Shown piece by piece: positions 42,054 to 51,018 of a stretch of 64,000 bases of DNA. Location: NCBI RefSeq assembly GCF_002929825.1, contig NZ_PJJN01000028.1, forward strand, positions 1 through 64,000, in the 5' to 3' direction. The translations under genes and the position numbers were made by a program. Every line of letters begins with the position of its first letter. The first letter of the stretch is position 1. The stretch comes from Cryobacterium sp. Y29 (GTDB lineage: Bacteria; Actinomycetota; Actinomycetes; Actinomycetales; Microbacteriaceae). The notes under the pieces are model-generated. The model was not told the DNA's origin, did no database searches, and saw nothing but the letters and a program-made list of their open reading frames with translations.

Positions 42054-43334
42054 GTGCGAATTCACGACGAGACCCGCAGCGCCGCTCACACGCGGCCGGT
42101 GCTGCGGCATCCGCTCACCGTGTTGTGGTCGGCCTTCGTGATTGTGCACGTAGTGTTGATCCTTCTGGCCATGTTCGGGCCGGGGTATTCGCTCGGCGAC
42201 GTCGAGGTGGTCTACCGCGGCTGGGCTGAGAATGCGTTTGCGGGTCGCATCGTCGGGATCACGGAGAATTTCGTCTATCCGTTGCTCGCCCTCGTGCCGA
42301 TTGTCAGCGCGTTCGCTTTCGGAGGTACGGCCTACCTTGCCACCTGGTTCGCGGTCGTGACCGCGTTGAACGCCGGGGCCTTTGTCGTACTCGTTCGCTC
42401 GCACCGCGCGGTGGCCTGGTGGTGGCTGGCTTTTCTGGCGCTGCTCGGCCCCATTGCGCTCGCCCGAATTGACGCGATCACGGTGCCGCTGTGCATCGTC
42501 GCCCTGCTATGGCTGCGCCGCCGCCCATTCTGGGGCACGGCACTGCTCACGATCGCGACCTGGATCAAGATCTGGCCGGTCGCCGCGCTCGCCGCCCTGT
42601 TCGTGGCGTCGAAACGACGGTGGCGCATGGTCGGCGTTGCCGCCGCCGTCACCGCTGCGGTCGTCGCCGCGGCTGGAGCGCTCAGCCTGAGCCGCGGCAG
42701 CGGCATTCACGTGCTGAGTTTCGTGGCCGAACAAGCGGGCCGGGGGATCCAGATTGAATCGCCCGTCGCAGTGCCCTGGCTCTGGCAGACCGCACTGGGC
42801 GTGCCGGGTAGTTTCATCTATTACGACCACGAGATTCTCACGTTTCAGGTCGCCGGCGCTGGCACCACCGCAGTGAGCGCTCTGATGACCCCGTTGTTGG
42901 CCCTGGCCGCCGTCGCAGTGTTGCTGCTCGGCGTCCGCGCCCAGCGCCGGGGAACGTGCACTTTCGCGGTGCTACCGCCGCTGACGCTCGCGTTGACGGC
43001 GACGCTGATCGCGGTCAACAAGGTCGGTTCGCCGCAGTTCATCAGTTGGCTGGCCGCGCCGATCATTCTGGGACTGGCGGTGAACGGGCGAACCTGGCGA
43101 ACGCCGGCGCTGCTCGGTCTGACGCTCGCCGCGCTCACCCAGCTCGTCTACCCCTATCTGTATGACGGGGTACTCAGGGCCAATCCGGTCATGGTGCTCG
43201 TGCTGACCGTGCGCAACCTGCTCGAGTTCGTGTTGCTCGGCTGGGCCCTGTGGGCGCTGTATCGACTCACACCAGCGCGGGGCGAACCCTCATCCGCTGA
43301 TCGAAACCAAAATTTCACCAACAACCACCTCTAG
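42054..43334 (+). CDS. Glycosyltransferase 87 (DUF2029) family membrane protein
   Basis: The 426-residue polytopic protein has about ten hydrophobic segments. GYSLGDVEVVYRGWAENAFA in the first extracytoplasmic loop carries an acidic pair that fits the catalytic loop of GT-C-fold polyprenyl-phosphate-mannose-dependent transferases. AAHSGARHC-like short forms in other frames are shadows. Family members in actinobacteria add mannose or arabinose to lipid-linked envelope glycans. It starts at GTG with AAGGTGAAGC upstream. Substrate and acceptor are not inferable. Confidence 0.82.
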   Translation: MRIHDETRSAAHTRPVLRHPLTVLWSAFVIVHVVLILLAMFGPGYSLGDVEVVYRGWAENAFAGRIVGITENFVYPLLALVPIVSAFAFGGTAYLATWFAVVTALNAGAFVVLVRSHRAVAWWWLAFLALLGPIALARIDAITVPLCIVALLWLRRRPFWGTALLTIATWIKIWPVAALAALFVASKRRWRMVGVAAAVTAAVVAAAGALSLSRGSGIHVLSFVAEQAGRGIQIESPVAVPWLWQTALGVPGSFIYYDHEILTFQVAGAGTTAVSALMTPLLALAAVAVLLLGVRAQRRGTCTFAVLPPLTLALTATLIAVNKVGSPQFISWLAAPIILGLAVNGRTWRTPALLGLTLAALTQLVYPYLYDGVLRANPVMVLVLTVRNLLEFVLLGWALWALYRLTPARGEPSSADRNQNFTNNHL

Positions 43335-43343
43335 GGAGCCACT

Positions 43344-43646
43344 ATGCTCGTCGCATTTTCCGTTGCACCGTCCGTCGCCGCCGACTCGCAGGGATCGGTG
43401 CACGACGCGGTCGCTGCTGCCGTGCGTATCGTGCGAGACTCCGGCCTGCCCAATCACACCGATTCGATGTTCACCACGATCGAGGGCGACTGGGACGAGG
43501 TCTTTGCCGTCATCAAGGCCGCGACCGAGGCGGTGGGCGCGTTCGGGCCGCGCGTATCGCTGGTGCTGAAGGCCGATATCCGCCCAGGGCACACCGGTGA
43601 GCTCACCGGCAAGCTTGAGCGCCTCGAGACCGCCCTGGTTGACTGA
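43344..43646 (+). CDS. MTH1187/YkoF family thiamine-binding protein
   Basis: The 100-residue protein has the ferredoxin-like thiamine-binding fold, with MLVAFSVAPSVAADSQGSVH at the N-terminus and MFTTIEGDWDEVFAVIKAA in the middle. Members bind thiamine or hydroxymethylpyrimidine and may scavenge or deliver it. GGGAG lies seven bases before the ATG, and the gene starts ten bases after the preceding glycosyltransferase, so the two are co-transcribed. No thiamine biosynthesis gene or TPP riboswitch is visible nearby. Confidence 0.88.
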   Translation: MLVAFSVAPSVAADSQGSVHDAVAAAVRIVRDSGLPNHTDSMFTTIEGDWDEVFAVIKAATEAVGAFGPRVSLVLKADIRPGHTGELTGKLERLETALVD

Positions 43647-43672
43647 ATCTGGCGCGCGAACGAGCCGGGGTT

Positions 43673-43678
43673 TAGGCT
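43673..43678 (+). promoter_or_regulatory. Candidate -10 element for a leaderless MFS transporter mRNA
   Basis: TAGGCT fits TAnnnT and ends six bases before the ATG of the MFS gene, where no Shine-Dalgarno sequence is seen. The same hexamer occupies the same position before pdtaS. Confidence 0.4.
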
Positions 43679-43684
43679 TATTGC

Positions 43685-44971
43685 ATGCCCCTCACTCCTG
43701 ACGGGTCGACGCAGCTGTCGTCGACCCGAATTCGTCTTGCCCTGTTAGCGCTCGCTCTGGGTGGATTCGGTATCGGTGCGACCGAATTCGTGGCCATGGG
43801 TCTGCTGCCGAACCTCGCCTCCGACCTGCTGCCGGGACTCTACGCCAGCGCACCGGATGCCGCCAACGCGCAGGCGGGCTGGCTCATCTCGGCCTACGCC
43901 CTCGGTGTCGTCGTCGGCGCGCCGACGATCGCCGCGGCTGCAGCCCGCTGGCCGCGCAAACAGTTGTTGCTTGGCCTGCTGACCGCGTTCACCCTCGGCA
44001 CCATCGCGTCGGCCCTGCTGCCCACCTTTGAGACCGTGCTGGCCGCTCGTTTCGTGGCCGGGCTGCCGCACGGCGCGTACTTCGGCATCGCCTCGCTCGT
44101 TGCCGCCCACCTGATGGGCCCGGGTAAGCGGGCCCGCGGCATCGCGATCGTGCTCGGCGGTCTGACCATCTCCAACGTCATCGGGGTGCCCACGATCACC
44201 TGGATCGGTCAGATGAGCGGATGGCGCGTCGCCTACCTCGTCGTCGCCGCTATTTTCGCGCTGACCTTCGTGGCCGTCGCCGTTTTCGTGCCGTTCCAGG
44301 CCGGCAACCCGAAAGCCACCATGCGCGCCGAGCTGCGGGCGTTTGGCAAATTGCAGGTCTGGATCACCCTGTCGATCGGCGCGATCGGCTTCGGCGGCCT
44401 GTTCGCCGTGTACACCTATGTGGCCCCCCTCGTTATCGAGATCACCGGGTTAGCCGCAGCAGCAGTGCCACTCATCCTGGTGGTCGTCGGCCTCGGCATG
44501 ACAGCGGGCAACTTCGCCGGGGGAGCCCTGGCCGACTGGAGCGTGCGCCGCACAATGTACATCGCGTTCGGCGTGCTCATCCTCGCGCTCGTCACCCTGG
44601 GTTTGTCAGCACAGTTCTTGGCCGGGCTGCTGGTGGGGATGTTTCTGATCGGCGCTGCGGCATCCGCTTTGTCGCCGACTATCCAGGCCCGGCTGATGGA
44701 TGTGGCGCACGAAAGCCAGTCGCTCGCGGCGGCGCTCAATCATTCCTCGCTCAACGTCGGCAACGCCCTCGGCGCGGCCCTCGGCGGGGTGGCCATCGCT
44801 GCGGGCCTCGGTTATCTCGCCCCGGTGTGGATCGGTGTTGGGCTCAGCGCGCTCGGCGTGCTGCTGACCGTGGTCACCTTCAGCATCGACCGCAGCCGTC
44901 GTCACCGTGGCCAGCACGTGCCGTACGGAACCCAGCTGATCCCCGTCGTCCGGCAGCGTCAACGCAACTGA
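43685..44971 (+). CDS. MFS transporter (drug/sugar efflux type)
   Basis: The 428-residue protein has 12 predicted membrane segments. The N-terminal GGFGIGATEFVAMGLLPNLA, AGWLISAYALGVVVGAPTIA and FVAGLPHGAYFGIASLVAAH motifs are those of the AraJ/YdhP-like efflux family (DHA1). The loop ARWPRKQLLLG between TM2 and TM3 is the MFS signature region. The substrate is unknown; relatives export sugars, purines or drugs. Its stop codon lies inside the terminator hairpin. Confidence 0.87.
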   Translation: MPLTPDGSTQLSSTRIRLALLALALGGFGIGATEFVAMGLLPNLASDLLPGLYASAPDAANAQAGWLISAYALGVVVGAPTIAAAAARWPRKQLLLGLLTAFTLGTIASALLPTFETVLAARFVAGLPHGAYFGIASLVAAHLMGPGKRARGIAIVLGGLTISNVIGVPTITWIGQMSGWRVAYLVVAAIFALTFVAVAVFVPFQAGNPKATMRAELRAFGKLQVWITLSIGAIGFGGLFAVYTYVAPLVIEITGLAAAAVPLILVVVGLGMTAGNFAGGALADWSVRRTMYIAFGVLILALVTLGLSAQFLAGLLVGMFLIGAAASALSPTIQARLMDVAHESQSLAAALNHSSLNVGNALGAALGGVAIAAGLGYLAPVWIGVGLSALGVLLTVVTFSIDRSRRHRGQHVPYGTQLIPVVRQRQRN

Positions 44972-45001
44972 CCGGCCAGCATCGAAATGTTGGCCGGTCA
45001 G
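44968..45001. terminator. Bidirectional terminator hairpin
   Basis: CTGACCGGCCA (44968-44978) pairs perfectly with TGGCCGGTCAG (44991-45001). The inner GCAT/ATGT adds four pairs, one of them G-U, around a CGAA loop. It lies between the convergent MFS and response regulator genes and includes the MFS stop codon. Confidence 0.8.
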
Positions 45002-45023
45002 TGGTGAAGCGGATGCTGCGCGT

Positions 45024-45680
45024 TCAGTCCGTCTGCAGCAGGATGCCGTCGTGGATGGCGCGCTTGCGCAGCGCGACCTTCGTGCCCACGTCGTAACCGG
45101 CCAGGCGATACTTCTCGCGAATGCGTTTGAGGTAGCTCTTGGCGGTCTCTTCGGAGATGCCGAGCTGGTAGGCGACGGCCTTCACCGGCTCGCCGGCCCC
45201 GTAGAGCGCCATGACGCGGCGTTCCTGCGCGCTGAGGCGGGGCCCTTCGACGTTGTCGGTAGAGTTGAGTGCATAGTCGAGCTCGGCCGAGATGTACGAC
45301 TTGCCGTTGTAGGCCGCGCGAATGGCGTCGACGATCATGCTCGCTTCCTCGCTTTTGACGAGGTAGCCCAAAGCGCCAGCGGCGAGGGCTTCGCGCACGA
45401 GGGCTGGCTCGGAGTAGGTGCTCATGAGCACTGTTTTCACCCCGGTCGTCCTGAGCGTGGAAATCTTCAGGGAAACCGGAATGTTGTCCTTGAGGTCGAG
45501 GTCGAGCAGGACGACATCGACCGGAAACTCGGGGTGAGTCAGCAGCTCGGGCCAGGTGGTCACCGCCGCCACCATCTCGATGTCGTCAGCTGCGCTTCGG
45601 ATCCACTCGGTGAGTGCGCCGAGCAGCATCCTGTGGTCATCCACCAGGGCCAATCGGATGGGACGGTCTGTCGTCGTCAT
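45024..45680 (-). CDS. NarL/LuxR-family response regulator
   Basis: The 218-residue regulator has a receiver domain (~7-125; DDH acidic pocket, phosphoacceptor Asp60 in VVLLDLDL, LVKSEEA with the conserved Lys) and a C-terminal LuxR-type helix-turn-helix (~150-210, LSAQERRVMALYGAGEPVKA). AGGAGG precedes the ATG. It is the last gene of a three-gene minus-strand unit with the histidine kinase (47060-48229) and the kinase-like membrane protein between them. Its targets are unknown. Confidence 0.92.
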   Translation of the reverse strand: MTTTDRPIRLALVDDHRMLLGALTEWIRSAADDIEMVAAVTTWPELLTHPEFPVDVVLLDLDLKDNIPVSLKISTLRTTGVKTVLMSTYSEPALVREALAAGALGYLVKSEEASMIVDAIRAAYNGKSYISAELDYALNSTDNVEGPRLSAQERRVMALYGAGEPVKAVAYQLGISEETAKSYLKRIREKYRLAGYDVGTKVALRKRAIHDGILLQTD

Positions 45681-45725
45681 TTTCTGCCTCCTACTTCCTG
45701 CACACTATCGTCTAAATACCCAAAA

Positions 45726-47063
45726 TTAGGCATCCGCGGGATTGTCCACGCTGCACTCGATGTCTACCCACAGACTTCCGGCCCGATTTGAGTCCACATG
45801 CGGGCCAACCGCACGAATTGCCTGCCAGGTTTCGGGATCGACACGCCGCCTGGACACCCCTGTTGTGGTCAATTCGATCGGAAAACGCACCTTTTTGTGC
45901 GGGAGTGCCCCATGTGTGGGGGCAATTGGTCCAAGGCGAAGCGAAATGGATGCTCCTGACCGTGCTGTATCCCCCATGAGGAGCCAAATTGTCAACAGCA
46001 GCCCATCGCGTTGCGGCGGGGAGAGCAGCCCGGCCAGGCCGGCGGGATCGCTGAGTGCGACAACCGGGCCGAGAAATTCACTCTCGGTGATGGCATGGTG
46101 CAGCCACGTTTCGGTGCGTCCTTCGATCAGGTGCAATCGAAGCTGGGTGGCCAGGGAAGCGGCCGTTGCCGCCGCCGACGGCGCGAGTGGCAGTGCGGTG
46201 CGGCCCTGCGCTACGTCGTCGAGCAGGGTCTCGGCATCGAGATCGAGCCGCGCCAACTGCTCGGAGGCGAGCATCCCGACCGCGAATCGCGGCTGGGAGA
46301 CCGTGCTCTGCACCAGCACGAGATCGAGTTCGCGCTGCACCATGCGCCGAAAGGCCTGCACGATGCTCGCACCGACTAGCGGTGGCGCGACAGCGAGGGT
46401 GATGGAGAGAATGTCGGGGCCGAGGGTGAGCAGGTCCGTGCGCGTTTTGAACAGCGTCGCCGCGCTTATGACCAGACCGAGAGCCACCGCGGCCATGGTG
46501 ATATCGCCGGTCTCTCGCAGCGTCACGATCGACAGGAGGAAAGCACCGACGGCGGGCGCCGCTGTGGGAAAGTCTCCCGCGCCACTCACTCCCCAGGATC
46601 CGGCCAGATCGAGCATCACCACGATCACACAGACTCCCAGGGAGGCTAGGAACAGCCAGAACGGCAGCCGGCACCCCAGTTTGCAGGCCGCGATATTCAC
46701 GGCCATCGCGGTGGCCAGCAGAATGACCCAGGCCAGAACGCTCAGCACGGGGACCCGCGCTGGGTCCCAGTCGATGATCAACCGTGCGAGCAGGAACACA
46801 GCGATGAACGCCCCGCTGACGCTCATGCCGATACCCAGATGACGGGCGCCCAAACCGTTCCGGTCCGACCGAAAGACGGTGATGCGGCCGTCACCGCGCA
46901 GAATCGTGCGTGGAAAACGCAAGGGCAGCAGGTCAGCTCGGGTGCGCCGGCCCGCGGATGCCGGTGGCCAGCTGCGTTCGGAGGATCCGCCGAGCAGACG
47001 CAAACCGACACCGCGTGCCCGCGGGTGGGTTGCAATGGGTGCGGTGTCGTTGAACTGGTTCAC
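45726..47063 (-). CDS. Membrane protein, probable degenerate histidine-kinase-like partner
   Basis: The 445-residue protein has a basic N-terminal tail (~70 residues), about six membrane segments (~75-240), a linker helix (RRMVQRELDLVLVQSTVSQP) and a C-terminal cytoplasmic domain of ~180 residues. That domain sits where kinase and ATPase domains would, and ends in SLWVDIECSVDNP, like the last strands of a HATPase fold. No phosphorylatable His box, N box or G boxes are visible. It overlaps the kinase gene by four bases (GTGA) and precedes the response regulator by 45 bases. I infer a pseudokinase-type sensor or modulator; this is not a recognised family to me. Confidence 0.65.
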   Translation of the reverse strand: MNQFNDTAPIATHPRARGVGLRLLGGSSERSWPPASAGRRTRADLLPLRFPRTILRGDGRITVFRSDRNGLGARHLGIGMSVSGAFIAVFLLARLIIDWDPARVPVLSVLAWVILLATAMAVNIAACKLGCRLPFWLFLASLGVCVIVVMLDLAGSWGVSGAGDFPTAAPAVGAFLLSIVTLRETGDITMAAVALGLVISAATLFKTRTDLLTLGPDILSITLAVAPPLVGASIVQAFRRMVQRELDLVLVQSTVSQPRFAVGMLASEQLARLDLDAETLLDDVAQGRTALPLAPSAAATAASLATQLRLHLIEGRTETWLHHAITESEFLGPVVALSDPAGLAGLLSPPQRDGLLLTIWLLMGDTARSGASISLRLGPIAPTHGALPHKKVRFPIELTTTGVSRRRVDPETWQAIRAVGPHVDSNRAGSLWVDIECSVDNPADA

Positions 47064-48229
47064 TTCGGAACCTCCAGCACGACCGTGGTTCCGGCCCCGG
47101 GCGACGAGAACAGGCGGGCGTTGCCTCCGATATCCCGAAGCCGGGCGATGACCGATTCGGCGACGCCGAGCCGCTCAGAACCCACCTGGCCGAGATCGAA
47201 ACCGACCCCGGTATCGGTGACCATCACGCGAACGGTGCTGTCGTCATCCGTTATCGTCACGTCGGCCTGGTCGACACCGGAGTGACGGCGCACGTTTTCG
47301 AGGCATTCTGAGAGGGCCAGGAGAAAGGAATCCAGAACGGTACTGTGCAGTTGTACCTGGCCGCTGCCGTGCCAGTTGACGGTGAGGCCCATGCGTTCAA
47401 AGCGTTGGCGCACAGCATCCAGGGTGTCGCCGAGAGTGAGCACCGACGCCGATTCCAGGCTGTAGACCCCGGAACGACGCGGCGTCGGCAGCCCGCCGAG
47501 GCGTAGCTGGCGCAGCAGCCGCGCGTCGTCACCGGCTTGTTTTTGCAGTGCGATCGGGCTCACCCCGACACCGGAGTGGGCGAGAAGGGTCAGCGTGGCG
47601 AGCACCGTGTCGTGCAACAGGCGGGCATCCTGGCGGCGCTGAGCCTCCAGCTCGCTCGCATGCCGCTCGGCCCGGTGGGCGCGGCCGATCGCGGCGATGC
47701 GATGCATCACCCGGGGCACGCTCTGCGCGATCCACCAGGAGGCGAGAGTGAATGACAGCCACATGGCCACGGTCAGGGCCAGCAACACCGTTCGGTCGGG
47801 AGCATCGACCGTCACGACAGCGACGCTGGTGACCGTGAGCGCGAAGAATGCCGCGAGCAGCATCAGCCGGCGGGGGCTGATCAGGAGCACGGCGGCCACC
47901 GCGCACATCGGCGCGGTGGAGACCATGCCGATGACACTTTCCTCGATTAAGTTCGGCGGAACGCCGGGATGGCTGGTGAAACCCACGATGAAGATGATCG
48001 CTTCCCCGCTGAGCAGGGTCAGAACGGCCCAGCGCAGCGCTCCGGTGCTTCCGAGCAGGTACTGGCCAGTGGCCATAAGTAGCACCAGCACGGCAGACCA
48101 TAGGCGCGCGTCGGCCTCCAGACCGCCCGGTACCAGCACGCACGCCAGCGTTGTCGCCGAACCAACGAGCCCGCCTGTCTGCACCCCTCTTCGCAGGAGA
48201 CGGTCGCGCTCCTTGATGATGCGTTGCAT
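47060..48229 (-). CDS. Sensor histidine kinase (NarX/DesK-like)
   Basis: The 389-residue kinase has about six membrane segments in residues ~15-170. A cytoplasmic helix follows with the HisKA_3-type phosphoacceptor motif RLLHDTVLATLTLLAHSG, and a HATPase domain has N box ENVRRHSG, G1 DTGVGFD and G2-like SERLGVAESVIARL. The C-terminus SPGAGTTVVLEVP is typical. The frame extends to 48289, but the ATG at 48229 gives a better N-terminus. It is probably the cognate kinase of the NarL-type regulator two genes downstream. Confidence 0.88.
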   Translation of the reverse strand: MQRIIKERDRLLRRGVQTGGLVGSATTLACVLVPGGLEADARLWSAVLVLLMATGQYLLGSTGALRWAVLTLLSGEAIIFIVGFTSHPGVPPNLIEESVIGMVSTAPMCAVAAVLLISPRRLMLLAAFFALTVTSVAVVTVDAPDRTVLLALTVAMWLSFTLASWWIAQSVPRVMHRIAAIGRAHRAERHASELEAQRRQDARLLHDTVLATLTLLAHSGVGVSPIALQKQAGDDARLLRQLRLGGLPTPRRSGVYSLESASVLTLGDTLDAVRQRFERMGLTVNWHGSGQVQLHSTVLDSFLLALSECLENVRRHSGVDQADVTITDDDSTVRVMVTDTGVGFDLGQVGSERLGVAESVIARLRDIGGNARLFSSPGAGTTVVLEVPK

Positions 48230-48300
48230 AGGTGCCTGTCCGGTTGCCGATGAAGGTGCTCTATCAGCACCATACCGGGCGACGCACACGTGGGTACGAC

Positions 48301-49503
48301 TTAGCGCAACACCCGCTTGATCTGGGCTCCGATTGCCGCGTTCTCAATGAGGAAGCCATCGTGGCCGTAGCCGGACTCGAGGACCACCGCGGCGGGTCCA
48401 TCGATATTGTTTGTCAGGTGCGCGGCGATCGTGCGCTGGCCATCGACGGGAAAGAGACGGTCGCTATCGATCCCGACGACGACCGAGTGGGCACTGATCC
48501 GGCCGAGGGCAGCCGCAACGCCGCCGCGTCCGCGACCGACATCGTGGGAGTTCATGGCTTCAACCAACACTATGTAGCTGTTGGCGTCGAAACGTCGAGT
48601 GAATTTGTTGCCATGAAAGTCGAGGTACGACTCCACGGCGAAACGGCCATTGGCGCCGAGCGGACTGATGCCGCTCTGCCAGCCACGGTCGAAGCGGGCG
48701 TTCAGCTCGGCCGGGCTTCGGTAGTTGAGCAGGGCCATTCTGCGAGCCAGGGCTAAACCGCGCGTCGGCCCGTCGCCGTCTGCTTCGTCGTAATAGTCGC
48801 CGGCACGAAACGCCGGGTCGGTGCGAATGGCCTCGATCTGCACCGAGTTGAGCGCGATCTGGTCGGCGGTCGTGATCGGTGGCGCGGCCAAAATGATCAG
48901 GCGGTCGACCCGGTCGGGGGTCTCGATCGCCCATTCGAGGGCGTGCATGCCGCCCATCGAACCGCCGATGACGGCCGCCCAGCGGTCAATGCCGAGCAGG
49001 TCGCTGAACACCCGCTGCGCACTGACCTGGTCGCGAATGGTCAGATAGGGAAAACGGATGCCCCACTCCACACCGTCGGGCGCAAGCGATGCCGGTCCGG
49101 TGCTGCCCTGGCAGCCGCCGAGCATATTCGGCGCCACGACGAACCATGAATCGGTGTCGATGGCGAGGCCGGGGCCGACGATGCCGTCCCACCAGCCGCC
49201 GGTCTCCTGCCCGGGGCCGGGCGCGCCAGCTACGTGGCTATCACCGGTGAGGGCATGGAGCACGAGCACGGCGTTGTCGCCGGTCGGGCTCAACGTGCCC
49301 CAGGTTTCATAGGCGAGGCGGGCCATCGGCAGGCTGCCGCCGGCCTCGAAAGTGAGTGGCCCGAGGTTGAGGAACTGGCGGTGGCCGACCGGGTCGCCGT
49401 CGCGCCAGGCGCCGGTCGCCGGAGGCTTGCCAAGCACCGAGCGCGCCTGGGCTTCGGTGATGAAGCTCGACGGGACCGTGTCTGCTGACGATTGCCATTC
49501 CAT
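48301..49503 (-). CDS. metX: Homoserine O-acetyltransferase
   Basis: The 400-residue alpha/beta-hydrolase-fold enzyme acetylates L-homoserine with acetyl-CoA in methionine biosynthesis. LVLHALTGDSHVAG (~81-94), the nucleophile elbow GGSMGGMHALEWA (Ser in GSMGG, ~181), SDRLFPVDGQRTIA with the acidic residue, and SGYGHDGFLIE with the catalytic His complete the triad. It lies 73 bases downstream of metY on the same strand, so the two consecutive enzymes of direct sulfhydrylation are adjacent. Confidence 0.94.
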   Translation of the reverse strand: MEWQSSADTVPSSFITEAQARSVLGKPPATGAWRDGDPVGHRQFLNLGPLTFEAGGSLPMARLAYETWGTLSPTGDNAVLVLHALTGDSHVAGAPGPGQETGGWWDGIVGPGLAIDTDSWFVVAPNMLGGCQGSTGPASLAPDGVEWGIRFPYLTIRDQVSAQRVFSDLLGIDRWAAVIGGSMGGMHALEWAIETPDRVDRLIILAAPPITTADQIALNSVQIEAIRTDPAFRAGDYYDEADGDGPTRGLALARRMALLNYRSPAELNARFDRGWQSGISPLGANGRFAVESYLDFHGNKFTRRFDANSYIVLVEAMNSHDVGRGRGGVAAALGRISAHSVVVGIDSDRLFPVDGQRTIAAHLTNNIDGPAAVVLESGYGHDGFLIENAAIGAQIKRVLR

Positions 49504-49532
49504 ACAGATCTATTCTGGCGGTCCGATGAACA

Positions 49533-49564
49533 GCCCGGGCGCATGTTACGTCGTACGCCCGGGC
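49533..49564 (-). terminator. GC-rich hairpin between metY and metX
   Basis: GCCCGGGCG (49533-49541) and CGCCCGGGC (49556-49564) form a perfect 9-bp stem with a 14-base loop. It begins 13 bases after the metY stop. There is no T-run, so it may be a partial terminator tuning metX relative to metY. Confidence 0.55.
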
Positions 49565-49576
49565 GAAGAGCGATCG

Positions 49577-50908
49577 TCAGGCGTTGCTGCGGTCGCGCTT
49601 GACGACGTCGCGGGCTGCAGTCAGACCGGCCTCGAGGTCGGCTTTTAGATCGGCGACGTTCTCAATGCCCACGGAGAGCCGCACCAGGCCGGGCGTGACT
49701 CCGGCCGTGAGCTGCTGCTCAGGGGTCAGTTGGGCGTGCGTGGTCGACGCCGGGTGAATGACCAGGGAACGTACATCCCCGATGTTGGCGAGGTGGCTGA
49801 ACAGGCTCAGGTTGTCGACGAGGGCGCGGCCGGCCGCGACTCCGCCCTTCAATTCGAACGAGAGCACAGCTCCGACGCCGAGTGGAGCGTACTTGTTGGC
49901 GGCGGCATACCAGGGGCTGGACGGCAGTCCGGCGTAGTTCACCGAGGCGATGTCATCGTGGTGGTCGAGCCATTCGGCGATGTCCTGGGCGTTCTGCACA
50001 TGGCGTTCGATGCGCAGGCTGAGTGTTTCGATGCCCTGAATGAGCTGCCAGGCGCTGGCCGGGGCGATGGCGCTTCCGAGGTCGCGCAGCAGCTGTACGC
50101 GGGCCTTGATGATGTAAGCGATGCCGTCGCCGACCGCGGTGGTATAGCTCGCGCCGTGGTAAGACGGGTCGGGTTCGGTCAGTCCCGGAAACTTTTCGAC
50201 GTTTTTCGACCACTCGAACGTGCCGCCGTCAACGAGTACGCCTCCGATGATGGCGCCGTGGCCGCCAAGAAACTTCGTTGCCGAGTGCACGATGATGTCG
50301 GCGCCGTGCTCAAACGGGCGAATCAGATAGGGCGTGGCAATCGTGTTGTCGACGATCAGCGGAATGCCGGCCGCGTGGGCAACATCCGCTACCAAACTGA
50401 TGTCGAGCACGTTGATGCGCGGGTTGCCGATCGTCTCCGCGAAGAAGAGTTTGGTGTTGGGGCGCACCGCGCGCTGCCACTCATTCGCGTCATCCTGGTC
50501 TTCGACGAAGGTGGTTTCGATGCCGAGCTTGGCCAGGGTGTACTTGAACAGGTTGTAGGTTCCGCCGTAGATCGAACTCGACGACACGATGTGGTCGCCG
50601 ACCTGAGCGATGTTCAAGACCGCGAAGGTGGATGCCGATTGGCCGCTGGACAGCAGCAGCGCCGCGGTTCCGCCCTCCAGCGCGGCCACGCGCTCTTCGA
50701 CGACGGCCTGGGTGGGGTTCTGGATGCGGGTGTAGATGTTGCCGAACTCGGCCAGAGCGAACAGGTTCTGCGCGTGCTCGGCGCTGTTGAAGACATACGA
50801 GGTGGTCTGATAGATCGGGGTAGCGCGCGCGTTCGTGACCGGGTCGGGCCGGGCGCCGGAGTGAACCTGCTTGGTCTCAAACTTCCACGTTGAAGAATTG
50901 TCGGTCAC
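49577..50908 (-). CDS. metY: O-acetylhomoserine (O-acetylserine) sulfhydrylase
   Basis: The 443-residue PLP enzyme of the Cys/Met metabolism family forms homocysteine from O-acetylhomoserine and sulfide. ETKQVHSGARPDPVTNARAT at the N-terminus and the Schiff-base Lys in IIVHSATKFLGGHG (~210) are typical, and the length suits the class. It starts at GTG with GGAGG six bases upstream. I looked for a SAM riboswitch in the 110-base upstream region and did not find one; only a short dyad (50996-51010) is present. Confidence 0.94.
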   Translation of the reverse strand: MTDNSSTWKFETKQVHSGARPDPVTNARATPIYQTTSYVFNSAEHAQNLFALAEFGNIYTRIQNPTQAVVEERVAALEGGTAALLLSSGQSASTFAVLNIAQVGDHIVSSSSIYGGTYNLFKYTLAKLGIETTFVEDQDDANEWQRAVRPNTKLFFAETIGNPRINVLDISLVADVAHAAGIPLIVDNTIATPYLIRPFEHGADIIVHSATKFLGGHGAIIGGVLVDGGTFEWSKNVEKFPGLTEPDPSYHGASYTTAVGDGIAYIIKARVQLLRDLGSAIAPASAWQLIQGIETLSLRIERHVQNAQDIAEWLDHHDDIASVNYAGLPSSPWYAAANKYAPLGVGAVLSFELKGGVAAGRALVDNLSLFSHLANIGDVRSLVIHPASTTHAQLTPEQQLTAGVTPGLVRLSVGIENVADLKADLEAGLTAARDVVKRDRSNA

Positions 50909-50995
50909 AATAGCCTCCGGATTACTCAGCGCGGACTGTCCGGCCTCGCCCTGAGCCTATGAAGCCGCGAATGGCCGTGCAAGAGTGGGCGAAAC

Positions 50996-51010
50996 ACAAC
51001 GTCACGTTGT
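50996..51010. promoter_or_regulatory. 15-bp dyad upstream of metY, possible operator
   Basis: ACAACGT-C-ACGTTGT is a perfect 7-bp inverted repeat with a single central base. It is too tight for an RNA hairpin, so it looks like a binding site for a dimeric regulator. It lies 88 bases upstream of the metY start and just after the acyltransferase stop. Confidence 0.35.
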
Positions 51011-51018
51011 CGAGGCGG

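Noticed and set aside
50909..51018. SAM riboswitch upstream of metY
   Set aside because: The region is only 110 bases and I could not find the conserved core or helices of SAM-I, SAM-II or SAM-IV classes.
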